Shown here: in pieces, positions 47,219-58,994 of the stretch
How the letters are laid out: every line of letters starts with the position of its first letter
How positions within the stretch are numbered: the first letter of the stretch is position 1
NCBI GenBank assembly: GCA_025201765.1
Contig: MU623397.1
Coordinates: forward strand, 1-64,000
DNA: 64,000 nt
Source of the DNA: Daldinia sp. FL1419
Lineage: Eukaryota; Ascomycota; Sordariomycetes; Xylariales; Hypoxylaceae
Direction: 5' to 3'
Program-made: the position numbers and the translations under genes
The notes under the pieces: model-generated
Database searches by the model: none
What the model saw: the letters and a program-made list of their open reading frames with translations, nothing else
What the model was told of the DNA's origin: nothing

Positions 47219-49019
47219 TCATGTGAAGAGCTCAACGGCATCAAAGATCTACGAAGTAATATGTTAGTCTAGATATGAAGAAAGAAGAGAGGAAAAAAAA
47301 GGGGGGGAAAGGGGGAAAAAAAGAAGAAAAAAAGGAAAAAAAAAAAAAAGAATTCGATAGATGATACTTACAAAGTTGGGGTTCAAAAAGGTACTGCCGC
47401 TGCTACCCGATATGGAAGTTATCGTGATGGTATTATCACCTGCAACGAGAGTCCCCGAAGGGATGCTAACATCGTAGACTTCACCATAGCCGCGGTACGC
47501 TCCTCGGGTCACTCCTCGGCTGTCAATCTTGGTGGGCGCCGACGGGGCCGGTCCAGACCACGAGTTGACCTTGGCTTGCGGGCGGGATCCGGCGAACGAT
47601 AGGGTCGTTGCGATCCGGAGAGTGGCGGCTCCCGGTGCGGACTTTAGGTTGAACTTGATGGTTACGGGGTTATTCACAGTCTGGAAAAGGGCCATGGGGA
47701 ACTGGTCCAGAGACGAGGACCCGACGGTGTAGGTAGCCGGTGTCCACGCAGCCATGCGGCTGTCGGAGGGGTGCATTCGAAGGAACTTGTCCGCGTTGAG
47801 GAATCCGGTGGGTTGGCCATCGTACTCGCCGATCTTCCAGAGCGAATTGCGCGACGTCTCGGAGCTAGCAATGTTCTTCGACGTCGTCTTGCCGGCACTG
47901 ACGGAAACGCCGGTCGCGGTGGCAACCTTGTACTCGCCCTGATATAATACCATCGTGTAAGTACCGGGCTTCATCGCGGGGGACTTGAAAGCGCCGTTGG
48001 AAGAAGCGACGGTCCAATATTGTGCGGCGGAGTTGTACCAGTGCACGACGATCTGGAAGCTGCTCGCAACGCCGGAAGCGGTACCCGAGACGTAGCCACG
48101 GCCGGACTCGGCGACGTAGCCGGTGATACTCAGTCCCGAAAAGAAGGACGTGTCGGCATCGCCAAGCTTGGGGACGCCAGACCGCGAGAAGGCCAAGACG
48201 TAAGGTCCGTGCAGGACGTTGGTTCGGAAAGCTTCGGTTTGGACGTGGCCGCTGTTCATGTACCAGTAGAGGTTAGTAGCGGAACCGGCGTTGTTCGATT
48301 CGATGTCCCGGAAGAATGGGCCGCCGGACGACGATTCGGGGTGAGGCGCCAACACGCAAACGTGGATGACGTCGGAGCCGCCGTATACGCATTGTGCGTC
48401 CTTGTCGATGAAGCGAGTGCTGGAGTAGAACTTGGATCGCGTCTCTCCGTTTACGACGAAGACGTCGGATCCTTCGACGGTAGAAGAGCTACCGGACGTG
48501 GTTGATACTTTGCCGTAGGGGTACTCTTCGGGCAGTACGGACGACTTGAGGCGGGCGATGAAGCGCAATTCGCCTACAGATGGTTCCTCCGCGATATAAG
48601 TAGCCAAGTAGATGTTGCTTTCTCCCTCCTTAACTACCATGTAATGCGTTAGGGTCGACGTGGTGCAGGTCACCTTGACATAGTTGACAGAGCCTATATA
48701 AAAGGGACCAAGGGTTAACTAGAAAGACTCGAAGGTATGGATCACGATTCCGGTCTGGTAACGTACTGGCCGAGACTGATTCAACCTTGACGGTAGCAGA
48801 GCCGAGACCAGATGATAGCTGAGTGCCGCCCTCGGAGAGCTCAGTGCCACGATACTTGATCGAAGTAATATCGCAACTACCGCCGTTCACCGTAAATACC
48901 AACGCATTGCTCGAACCGGCATCGATTACATAGTTGCTACCGGATTTGGTGAAGCCGAACGCGGCAAACACCGAAGAGGCGAAAACGCACACGGACAGGA
49001 GAAAGAAGTGAAGCATCAT
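47219..49019 (-). CDS. Secreted rhamnogalacturonan lyase (polysaccharide lyase family 4)
   Basis: Three exons in reading order: 49019-48767, 48693-47372 and 47248-47219, giving 534 residues. The N-terminus is a signal peptide (MMLHFFLLSVCVFASSVFA) followed by AFGFTKSGSNYVIDAG, as in Aspergillus rhamnogalacturonan lyase A. The catalytic beta-sandwich domain (to about 270, with YWYMNSGHVQTE), a fibronectin-III-like domain (~285-360) and a C-terminal carbohydrate-binding-like jelly roll (WKIGEYDGQPTGF to the end) are all recognisable. The last exon supplies only IFDAVELFT, the family terminus. The enzyme cleaves the rhamnose-galacturonate backbone of pectin by beta-elimination outside the cell, suggesting plant-matter use. 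The last intron contains an unbroken 76-base purine tract on the plus strand. Confidence 0.93.
47277..47352. repeat. 76-base polypurine tract inside an intron
   Basis: Every base on the plus strand from 47277 to 47352 is A or G, including G7 and G5 runs. On the transcribed sense of the lyase gene this is a polypyrimidine run in the middle of the 123-nt second intron, lying between the donor and the CTAAC branch site. Confidence 0.95.
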
Positions 49020-51915
49020 GTCGGTCTACCGTCGCGAGAACGCAGGATGAGGCCAAGCAATATAGCTACGAACAGCAGATCGCAACGAAGAGGCTCGAAT
49101 TGTAGGACGGGAGATCGTCCAACTTATATATTAGATCTATAAATTACTATTAACCTATATATGCACATATAACTGGATGTTTCTATTATATAAATCTTAA
49201 GATACGAAGCAGATTCTGTCCTAAAACTGCGCAAGTCGTATTAAAAAAAGGAGAAGAAAAAAAGAAAAAAAAAAGAAAAAAACCGACCCTTGAATTATCT
49301 CGGTTTAGTACAAGACCGAACCTCTAACCCTTGGATGCCACGCGGCCAAAATTGCAAAGTCCTAACGAATTGGCGGAATTTGCCATGCTGGCTGATGTTG
49401 GCGCGCGGGGAGGAAAAAGGGAAACAGGGTAGCATCAAGGCGAAGAAGTCTCAGCGGTTCCAAGTAGGCGACTTGTGCCGGCGGATTCGACAAATCGAGC
49501 ACGCGGAGCGACGCTGCGGGTACGCAAAGGGCCTGATTTCTGATTCCACGCATAACGGAGCGGGATTAATGCTGGGAATCGGGCAGCGCGTCCGACGGGC
49601 ATCGTGATTGACGGGATTATTTAGCACGAGATGCGGAAAGGCCTGAGTTGTTAGTAGTAGAGAGAATACGCCATCTAGATTCGCGACGAATCTATTTCGG
49701 AAGCTCGATATACTCTAGAACGCGACTATCCCGCCGGAAAGACGATTGTTACGGAGGCATTCGAATATTAATTAAGACGGGGAAAATAAAAAGGGGGGAA
49801 GAATCGAACGACTTCGTTGGTAACGCATTAAGTACATACGTAACGCACGATCTAGCAGGCAAGAAGCCACTATTTTATGGAGAGCTACGGATCTCAAGCG
49901 CGTGGATCTTCGGTAGTTGTTCTCGTATCTACTGTAGGAATTATACATACTACGTACATAGTACATAGTAGTTCGATAGGGACGCTTGGCTTCGTGACGG
50001 GGGCGGTTCACGATGTGGCGGAAATGAAATGAAAGGGGTTCGAAAGTGGAGAAGCCAAAAAGGTACAACGGCCTAGTACATTCTAAGGAGGTACCTATAT
50101 CAACTTCAGAGGGGGGGGGATAATTCTCGAGGTTTGCGCGTAGTTGGGCAAAATGTAACGGATCAATAAGCATAAAAGGGGGTCAAGGGGGTTTGACGGG
50201 GGGAGGGGAGTACATACATAGAGGAAGGACATAAAGATGAGCTCATCTAACTAGTCTAGCTACGAAGAGAGAAAGAGAGAGAGAGAGAGTTACGATGTGG
50301 TGTCGTTACTTGAATAGGGAGTTGGAATTCGTCTCTTGGGCGTTACGGCCCCGAGAGATTCTCATCCCACATTCCCCAGCCCTACGTTATATATACCTAT
50401 GTATGTAATATAATCCCATTCATACTATGTACACTACATAGTAGCTACCACATTATGCAGATTTATTATATCTCCCTATATACCTTAGGTCCTTATTAAT
50501 ATATTCAAGGGGGACCCCGTCTCAATCGCAAGTTTGAAGATCAGTTGATGGTGATTGGCTCCGAATCAGAATCCAGATATAAATAACTCTTTCGCTAACA
50601 GACCTTCCCGAATCGTGGCCCGAGGCGTGAGAAGCCTGAAAGCGTCAGCGAATAAAAAACTCGTCCCAATTCCTATCCCCCAAGCTGGACCATCTACTCC
50701 GGCGAATCTTGAAATGCCCAAACCCAAGCCCCTCGTTGAAGTTTTAATGATCTGACCTATGTATGTAGATGCGGCTACTCGAAGGAGCGGATCACTGTAC
50801 CCAAAACGTATGTAGAATCTATAACCGGACTAGACAGTATGGGATAGGATATATCGGATAGGATAGGATAGGATAGGATGTCCATGTGGTGGTGATGGGA
50901 TGTTCCCGTTCTACCACTCGCTATTTATTACTCAACAAAGACGGTGGCTACGATACGAAATATCTCGTCACGCCGTTTGACACTCTAACGATTCATCGCG
51001 ACCATTAAGCTCCCTACCTCGAATAAGGACCAGGAGTTCTTTTTCAATATTGGGCATCATTATACAACGTTCTTGAACACTAGATTAGTTAACTAGTAGC
51101 ATATATCTTACACCGTGCATCTATATCGCAAGCGGCCCCCATCGAGCTAGTAGCTATTAGGAGCGCCGGTGCCGAGCTGAGCTGTAAATCCTCCATTGTT
51201 TAGACCATCGTGTGCTTCTTCACCCTGGCTCTTATTCGTTCGTAGCACGGCTATTCCCACCGATTCGATTCCCCAAAACGTCAATAGAATAAGCGATAAA
51301 CGCATGTGAATGGTAGCAGCAAGAAAACGCAGCTATCGCTTTTTCCTAGAACGTAGTTGTTTAATGAGAATTCCTCTTGTTTCCATCTTACTCATATCAA
51401 TATATTCGAGTCTATGTGATACGTTCGTATATTCTTACAAGGTCTTCTTTACGAGGTTCGGTGTATATTCTACAGGCAAAACGTTGACAGTGGTGAGGTG
51501 GTGATGGCATCAGCAAAATCGCTAGTCTATGAATTTTTATGGCCTACGACGACCAACCGCGGCCAATGTCGGTATATTCTGCATGTCCACTATCCCCAGC
51601 ACGGACGGCAGCCAGCCCTGTATTGTACCTAAACATAGCCCGCCTCACCAATGTCACCTTAGCTGAAGCAGGAGCTGAGCCCAAATTTAGGTCCTACGTA
51701 TAGAATGCGAACTTCCTTCGAGTAGATAAACAAGTGCATCTGTATAAACAGAGGTAGGTATATATATCGTTATGATCCCCTGGACTACTGGAGGTTGATC
51801 ATTTCCTTACAGCAGCATCGTCTCTTCTTCTCTCTTTATCGTTTATCCAACTAACGAGCCGAGTGTTTAATTTATTATTGCTATTTTCTGTTTTGTTTTT
51901 CTTTTCTTTTCGAAG
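49020..51915. other. Long intergenic region, no gene supported
   Basis: About 2.9 kb between two secreted-enzyme genes. It has a 40-base purine run at 49243-49282, a GA repeat near 50263-50289, a (GGATA)n run at 50856-50879, and CTACATAGTA/ACATAGTAGT-like palindromic words at 49945-49970 and 50425-50450. Open frames at 49290-49607, 49648-49968, 50555-50755 and 51310-51504 show no family features or matching splice partners. The end (51740-51915) should contain the glucanase promoter; TATATATCG at about 51760 and the pyrimidine-rich stretch before the start fit this. Confidence 0.5.
50856..50879. repeat. (GGATA)n pentanucleotide repeat
   Basis: Nearly five tandem copies of GGATA, preceded by related GGATA words from 50842. 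Confidence 0.9.
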
Positions 51916-53613
51916 ATGCGTCTAAACATCGCGGCAGCCATTGCGCTGCTCGCCAACACCGCCGTGGCCGGTGTGGCTCTACCGAGACAGGGTAACGGTC
52001 GTCAGGTTTTTGCTCACTACATGGTGGGTTTGACGAGCGGACAATCCCAGGACCAATGGCAGAAGGATATCACGGAAGCCAAGTCGGCCGGTATCGACGG
52101 CTTCGCCCTAAACATCGGGTCGGCCGACACGTGGAACGGCGAACAGCTGCAGTTGGCGTATGATACCGCCGCGGCTAACGGCTTCAGCCTGTTCCTATCT
52201 TTCGACATGGCTGCTAGCTCTTGGAATGCCGACCAAGTCATTTCGCTCGTCAACCAGTACAAGGACGCCGGCAGCCAGTTCAAGGTCAACGGCAAACCGT
52301 TTGTCTCGACCTTCGAAGGTCCTGACTGGTCTGACAACTGGGCTTCGGTGCGTTCCGCTACCGGAGACATCTTTTGTAAGTAAATTCCATATTTTGAACT
52401 TCCAGCATCTTTCAGCGTAATATCTTTTTATCAAGCTTCACATTACTAACTTGAGACGTTATAGTGGTCCCCGACTGGTCTTCCCTAGGTGCCCAGGGAG
52501 TCGGAAACAAGCTCGGCCAGATTGATGGTGCTTGTGAGTGATCTCCCCCTATTGCTGACAACTAGAAATTGCTCGATAGCTCGATTGCTCGATAGCTTAC
52601 ACGATATAGTCAACTGGGGTGCGTGGCCTAACGCGAACGAAGACTCGATCAACACCGGCAACGACGAGGCCTACAAGTCATCCCTTCAGGGCAAGGCATA
52701 CATGATGGGTGTCAGCCCTTACTTCTATACCGGTATGAGCGTGAACTTGTCCAGGCGCAAAGCCGACTCGCTATGGTTCGGAGACTAATTCAGATGTAGA
52801 CCTTCCTCAGTACAACAAGAACTGGTACTCATCCAGCGACTCTCTTTGGTACGACCGTTGGGCGCAAGTTTTGGAAGTCCAGCCGGAATACATTGAAATC
52901 ATTACTTGTAAGCATATTCTACCTACCAATAACCGATACGTCCTGGTTAGATTTTAACGTAAATAGGGAACGACTACGGCGAGTCCAGCTACATCAACGA
53001 CCCGATCGCTGCTCAGATCGTGAGCGGTGCTGAAACCTACGTCGACGGTTTTGGACACTCTGCTTTCCGCTTCATTCTGCCCTACTTCATCAGCGCTTAC
53101 AAGGCCGGTAACGCGGATGTAGCCCTACCGTCCGAGGGAGTTGTCGCATGGTACCGAACTACGCCCGCAACCGTCTGCGCCGACGGCGGTAAGAAACTAC
53201 CATATCCGACGTTGCTTGACTGCATGAGCTAACATTTTATCCCTAGGTACCGTCTGGGGCCAAGGCGGAAGCGCTTCGGCAGCAAGCGGCACGAAGGATG
53301 TTATTTCGGTTATCGCACTCTCTAACTCGCCCAAGGACATCACCGTTTCCATCGGGGGTGCAGAACAAACCGTGAGCCCGTTGCGTTCGGTCGGCAAGGC
53401 TTACTTCTACCAAGTTCCCTTCGACGGAAAGACTGGTGCTGTTACCGTTACTCTCGACGGCAAGTCTGCAAACGGTCCTGAGATCTCGAACAACTGCCCG
53501 GCTACCGGTCATGTAAGTCTTTCTAACCAATATAAACGCCCCAAAATGCTTCGGTCCTTAGGTAACTAACAAGCAAATAGGTCAACTTCAACTCCGTCGC
53601 AATTCAACTATAA
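51916..53613 (+). CDS. Secreted alpha-1,3-glucanase (mutanase), glycoside hydrolase family 71
   Basis: Seven exons fit in phase: 51916-52375, 52465-52533, 52610-52732, 52800-52907, 52967-53188, 53247-53512 and 53581-53613, giving 426 residues. The signal peptide (MRLNIAAAIALLANTAVA) is followed by a short pro-region ending PRQ. Family motifs are clear: VFAHYMVG, AGIDGFALNIG, LFLSFDMAAS, FVSTFEGPDW, NWGAWPNAN, VSPYFYTDLPQYNKNW, EIITWNDYGES and the acidic residues within them expected for catalysis. A C-terminal beta-domain (from about residue 335) ends SVAIQL. The enzyme hydrolyses alpha-1,3-glucan, in the fungus's own wall during growth, autolysis or sporulation, or of other fungi. No separate carbohydrate-binding module is seen. 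It is convergent with the GCIP-like gene, 171 bases apart. Confidence 0.94.
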
Positions 53614-53784
53614 GCCTTCTCGTTCTGAGAGCGCGCCAAGCGCGAGCATACGACATTTTAGCTGTATTGGATTCCGTTATATTCGCTTCTTTAGTTTGGG
53701 AAAAAAAAAGTTCCTTGTTGAGTCCGTCTTGACGAGCAATGTATATATTCTTTTCAGCATGTATATCACAGTTGATACAGGTCC

Positions 53785-54948
53785 TTAGTCCGGTTTTTTA
53801 ATGCCGACTTGGAATTTTTCTACCCATTCCGTAAACTCGTCCCTCTGACCATCCCACGGCTCCAAAAGCATTTCCGATGCGGCAAATGCATCAAAGAAGC
53901 AAGAGTCCATTGTGTGATCTATGCCGTCGCGATCTAAATCGTAGAAGGCGCCAGCAATGTCCTCGAACCGTTGCGGTAGTCTCTTTAATATCGGAAATAC
54001 TTCATCAAGACGCTTCGTGATTGATGCTTGCGTAATGGCGGGTAGCGGTGGAATCGATTTCAACCGCCTCTTTATAATAGCCGTGTAGAGTAAGGTAGTC
54101 AAACGCAGTCGTTTCAGGCAGGAATCAAGCCGTTCCCTAATTTTTAATGGGTCGTCTCTCGGGATGTGACGGGGATTCATGAAGTCGTCGAGCATCTCCT
54201 GTGTTGATATATGCGTATTTTGGATTTGGTCTGCGACGTTGTCAACTCCATCTTCTCCCGCTTCGTCGGCATCGTCATCGTCGTCATCGTCGACCTCTTC
54301 TCCATATTCCTTGAGCTCTTCGAGGATATCCTTCAGCATATCCCTATATTCTTCAACCTTTTTAATCAAAAGTCCCGCAATTCCAAGTTTCTTAAGCAAT
54401 ATCACATCGTCGCAAGCAGCCCATATCACACCCGTAGCGACCAAGCTGCCCTTTTCTCCTTTGGTCCCCCTTTTCTGCGCATCGGCTAGAACCTTTCCGT
54501 CCAGAGGGATAATCGCTACTAGATTATTCAACTCGTTCAGCACACGATAGCACCGCCATGCAAGGTCTTGGCGGGCTACTAAAGTGTACTTGTCGGCGTC
54601 GCAGATCTGAACAGCGGAAGCCAAGGCTGGTATCGGACCGGCGACTAACTCGCGAATAACCTTGGAGATGGCAGATGGAGTAAATGGTTCGTTGATAATT
54701 AAAAGGGACAGCTTAGTCGTATGAGCTTTTATTAAAGTCGCAGAGTCGTGAGCTAGGGATAGAGGATCGATAGACTGAGTCGTCGGTAACGGTGACGATG
54801 ATGGCGGGGTATCCGATGTTGTTGACTGAACTTCGTTTACGGCTATGGAATGAAGAAGAGCCTGAAGTTGCGATATGAGATCGGTCGTGGATTTGACTAG
54901 AGACTTTAAAGCCTCGAGGGCATCGCCTGTTGTATTATTTGTCGCCAT
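53785..54948 (-). CDS. GCIP / CCNDBP1-like (Grap2- and cyclin-D-interacting) family protein
   Basis: A single exon of 387 residues. It is almost all helical, with N-terminal helix LEALKSLVKSTTDLISQLQ, the WRCYRVLNELNNLV and GVIWAACDDVILLKKLG segments near residues 130-185 that mark the GCIP family, an acidic run of consecutive Asp at about 220-228, and a C-terminal helical half ending in DEFTEWVEKFQVG. Vertebrate GCIP binds cyclin D1 and helix-loop-helix factors; the role of the fungal relatives is not established. No signal peptide, membrane segment or catalytic motif is present. It has no introns, and the start is the first ATG in frame. Confidence 0.8.
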   Translation of the reverse strand: MATNNTTGDALEALKSLVKSTTDLISQLQALLHSIAVNEVQSTTSDTPPSSSPLPTTQSIDPLSLAHDSATLIKAHTTKLSLLIINEPFTPSAISKVIRELVAGPIPALASAVQICDADKYTLVARQDLAWRCYRVLNELNNLVAIIPLDGKVLADAQKRGTKGEKGSLVATGVIWAACDDVILLKKLGIAGLLIKKVEEYRDMLKDILEELKEYGEEVDDDDDDDADEAGEDGVDNVADQIQNTHISTQEMLDDFMNPRHIPRDDPLKIRERLDSCLKRLRLTTLLYTAIIKRRLKSIPPLPAITQASITKRLDEVFPILKRLPQRFEDIAGAFYDLDRDGIDHTMDSCFFDAFAASEMLLEPWDGQRDEFTEWVEKFQVGIKKPD

Positions 54949-55754
54949 ACCTTCTCTTTAACTCTGTTTTTTTTTGGTTTTTTTTGTCTGCTAGACAAAA
55001 TGCGAATGCTGATTAAATTCTATAAATTTTTTTTCTTTCTTCTTAATTGGAATGCGACGGCGGGATATGACTACTAGCGCGGGGTTTCCCCTTCGACTTT
55101 AAAGTTGCCAGCTGACCTCAGCTGCGTTTAGCAAGTAATTATATAGGTACCTAGGTAGGTACTACGCACGTGGCGGTAGGCCTCGGGCAGTTTCCTCAGG
55201 TACTAGGTACTAAGGTAGGTACCTACCCATGCACATAGATAGTTAGTACATAGGTACCTATGTAACTTCATGTAGTTAAGTCATTCAAAGTTAAATTAAA
55301 ATGCGTCCATCAGAATTCGGGAAAGCTTCGATATTTCATCCTATCAAGGTTAAATCCGCGCGTGTCGAAGCGTAACTTTATTACCTTACATACCTACCTA
55401 CACACACTACATATGCATATTAGCTACGTGAAGCTCGCATTAGGTCAATGCAAGATAACATTGACAAACGGTAGACAAATTATGTATGACGAGATTTGAC
55501 GTTATCTCGAAATGCTCAGGTTAATGCCCGAATCATCACAGATGCTCAGTAAGCGTTCAAGCGGTTACGTGGGATCGTCGTATATATCGATAGATATCTA
55601 TATAGGTTAGGTATCTATACCAATAGCACGATGTTGCCCATGCCTTCGCTTTACCTTGGTTATGGTGTTTTCCATATCTGTTACTATACATCGTGAATTT
55701 CTTCGTCAAATCAGCTCGTGGTTTATCTAGCAATTAGCTAGCTTATTCTTCAAC
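54949..55754. promoter_or_regulatory. Divergent intergenic region rich in CCTAGGTACC words
   Basis: About 800 bases between the starts of the GCIP-like and sulfite-oxidase-like genes. It holds the window's densest cluster of GGTACCTAGG-type palindromic words, at about 55144-55262, plus T-rich stretches at 54967-55045. No gene seen. Confidence 0.55.
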
Positions 55755-57627
55755 ATGCAGCCAGATATTCCACTCCGTGAGGCTGTTCATAATTTTCAGG
55801 TAGGTAGACAAACAACTGATTACTGGAAACCCCTTTTGACAAAAGCCTGGTAGCCTAGTGACGAGTGGAAGCTCGAACAGGGTCTAGCAGGAGTAGAACT
55901 ACATCTACTCGATCAAACGAAACACGATGAGGCAGATGGCGTCGTTCCAGGTTGGGAACGAAAGACCCAGCCGGTTACGAAAGAGTTTGATGGGAAATTG
56001 GCCGCTGATGAATTGACGGGCTGGGACGGGCAAGTTTATAACTCTCTCCAATACCGGGAGCGAAGCCAATCTAACCATTACAAGCTATATTGAATGGGAA
56101 GACTATCCGGACAAGAAGCGTAGGGCACACGAGATCCTCGCTTCCCAAACTTTCCCTCCCCCGCCCGAATTTCAATTGGCCCCTATTCCCGGTACTAATC
56201 CGGTCCTCGAGGGTAAGCAGACCTTTATTAGTATGGAATCTTACAGTGCTGATATAATAACCCTTGTTGTGTAAATAGGCATCCGTTGGAAATTATGGCA
56301 TCGGGCCATTGGCGGTCGCCTGGCAGTAGTTCCGGAGGAATCCTGGGCCATCGTGCTCAAGGAAAAGTCACCGGATATGCTTCATCTCCTACAGTTTCCA
56401 TACAACGGCGAACCACCCAAGAAACTTGTCACGGCCCAACCGGTTACACCAAATCCCCTCCATTTTATCCGCAATCACGGCGGCATCCCGTCTATTGACC
56501 CGGCTGCTTGGTTCCTCCGGTTAGATGGCCTAGTAAAGCAACCACAGAAGCTCACACTGTCGGATCTCCAGGACGAGAGCCGGTTCCCACGCATGGAACG
56601 ACTAGTTACTATCCAATGCAGTGGTACGCGGCGAATCGAGCAGATAGGCTTATACGCCGGCGAAGGAGATGAAATGATTAACGCTCCTTGGGCTGAGGGT
56701 GCTATCGGTACGGCAAGATATGTGGGAGTCTCACTTAAGAAAGTGATAAAATATTGCGGTGGGCTTGAAGGCGGCGCGAGGCATCTAGAGCTCGTTGGCG
56801 CCGACACGTACTTCAAGATGAACGAAGTCATGAACTATGCTATTAGCGTACCTTACTCCAAGGTTAAATCCAACGAGGTCATGCTCGTCTGGGAAATGAA
56901 CGGGGAGCCACTTCCTAAAATTCACGGTGCGCCGGTTAGAGTAGTCGTGATGGGTTATATAGGGGCTAGGAGCGTTAAGTGGCTATATCGTGTAACTGCG
57001 ATACCGGAACCGACGAGAGCCCCAGTACAGAGTAGGGAATACCTATACTTTAACCAGCAAGTAGGTAAACACAACCAGCGCTGGGTCGACGGTATTCAGA
57101 TACAGGAGATGCCCGTAAGCAGCGCCATCATGTCGCCCTGGAATAAGCAAGTCGTTTTACACGAAGGCAAGATCGAAGTCAAAGGGTGGGCTTACTCAGG
57201 GGGTGGCCGCTGGCCCGAGCGGGTCGAGGTCAGCGCTGACGGCGGATTCTCGTGGTACGCCGTACCGACGGAAAATCTGAGCCCTAAACATAAATTCGCC
57301 TGGAGAACCTGGCACATGTGGCTGCCCTGCGATGTCGAGGGATGGATAGAGGTAGTAGTGCGGTGCTGGGATAATAGTCTTAATACGCAGCCGATCGAGG
57401 TTAGGGACGCGTGGAATTGGGGCCTACATGTGACGAGTAGTGCCCATCGCATCAGGATATACAGCGTGAATAAGAGCAAGGAAAAGACAAGAGAGAGATT
57501 GGAGGAGTTTGAAAGACGAGGTACGTCGTTCGTGCCTATTACGAGGCCAACCGAGTTCCCGTATATGACTTGGGAGGAGTACGAAGAGTATTTTGAGAAG
57601 AACGGACCTAGGGATGTGGACGAGTGA
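55755..57627 (+). CDS. Sulfite oxidase-family molybdopterin enzyme with extra N-terminal region
   Basis: Four exons, 55755-55799, 55854-56029, 56085-56212 and 56279-57627, give 565 residues. The intron 56030-56084 is GC-AG (GCAAGT donor, AAG acceptor); this joins GWDG to YIEWEDYPDKK in frame. The molybdenum-cofactor domain starts with FIRNHGGIP near residue 178, with the molybdenum-ligand cysteine in TIQCSGTRR at about residue 230 and KIHGAPVRVVVMGYIGARSVKWL near 320-340. The dimerisation domain follows (VEVSADGGFSWYAV, WRTWHMWLPCDVEG, RCWDNSLNTQP). There is no cytochrome b5 or flavin domain, so it is not a full nitrate reductase. Oxidation of sulfite to sulfate is the likely role, though the substrate of this fungal subgroup is unproven. 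The first ~150 residues match no domain I know. Confidence 0.88.
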
Positions 57628-58968
57628 TGCGATATACACTTACGGATTCTAGATTAATTCTTAGTTTGAATCTTAAATAGTAGGGGCTTGGTGATTTGAG
57701 AATGCCGGCATACGGAGGTTAGTCGCTGCTGTGAGCCGGTCTAGCTTCCCCTTTTAGCTCCGGATTTATATATTCCTATCCGTTCACTTTGCTCCGAGTT
57801 TCCGCTCAAGCCCCGGCAAGGTTCCACTTTTAACCGGAACGATTAGGCTTCGGTATACCTGTAAGTAATTATACTTTTTACATCTCGTACCTTTAATGCG
57901 ATTGTTACGAGGTATCATATTGATAGGACTCGTGGTTCGGTGGTTATTGTGAATGGTTGTAAGGTGGTATCAACTCGACCAATAATCAATATATACACTA
58001 CATAGTAGTAAAACAGAACCAACTATAACCATGGTAGGGATGGCGTAGTCGAACTGGAATACTTTGGGAATCGCATAGAAGTAATTGAGAAGACGGAGGT
58101 ATGTAGTTGTAAATTCGGGGCACGTGGAAAGGGGTTGCATGCTGGGGTAACTAACGTGTCGAACAAGATGATGAATTCATATAGAAATTGATATCGAGCT
58201 TTAGCAATAATGGTGGGCACATGATGCTAGAATGGAAACTTGTGATTAGTCGTCGATAACGAGGCTCGTCAGGCGGGATAGGGAACCGAAGAATCTTAGA
58301 CATGGGATGGTATGTTTCGATAATCGGCAAGCGTTTTACTGCTTTTTGCTTGCTCTTCGAGAAGATGACGGCCTAAGGTATAGATAGCGATATTCAAGTA
58401 ACTAACCTAAGGTTAGCATATAAATCGAGATGATGTTATGGTGTTCCCCATGCCATGCTGAGCTGTGCGAGGGATGCATGCTTCGAGAGCTTGGCACCGG
58501 CAATTCTCATTAGAATGAACATCTATTTCCATGGATGCCGGGATTTATCTCGAGATGCAAATACTACCTGACATTAAGTATTTAATTTATTTATATGATT
58601 GAAAACCCATGGTTACACATGTGATGATTTATCGATTGATAATCGTAACGATGCTATCCCGCGTCATTCCTCAGCATCGTCGTCGACTTTGAATCTTGCG
58701 TAGTTAATGAAGAGAAAAAGGGCGATCCCTCATGCACGCGCCCTGGAGCTTGCGCCGTCAATTCCGAGTTTGGCTTACTTTCTACCTATTCTTTGGATGA
58801 TCTAAGAAGCTTGATTCGACTAGGTACCTATCGAGACAATCAATTAAATGTTAGGTCATTTACCTAACATTACAGTGGGAGTACCTTGTGAATGAATGTA
58901 CCTAGCTGTACTAATGTTTTGGTGGGGAGAAATTCTACAGGGACCGCTACCTAAGCGATAGGTATCTA

Positions 58969-58994
58969 TGTATTGTATTGTACAATACAATACA
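58969..58994. repeat. Perfect 26-bp palindrome
   Basis: The sequence reads identically on both strands, centred on GTAC at 58980-58983, with arms made of TATTG/CAATA units. Confidence 0.9.

Noticed and set aside
48020..48505. 161-codon plus-strand frame across the lyase
   Set aside because: It is the antisense shadow of the GC-rich PL4 exon and has no independent features.
50555..50755. 66-codon proline-rich open frame
   Set aside because: It starts at TTG directly after a stop, has no early ATG or matching upstream exon, and no family resemblance.
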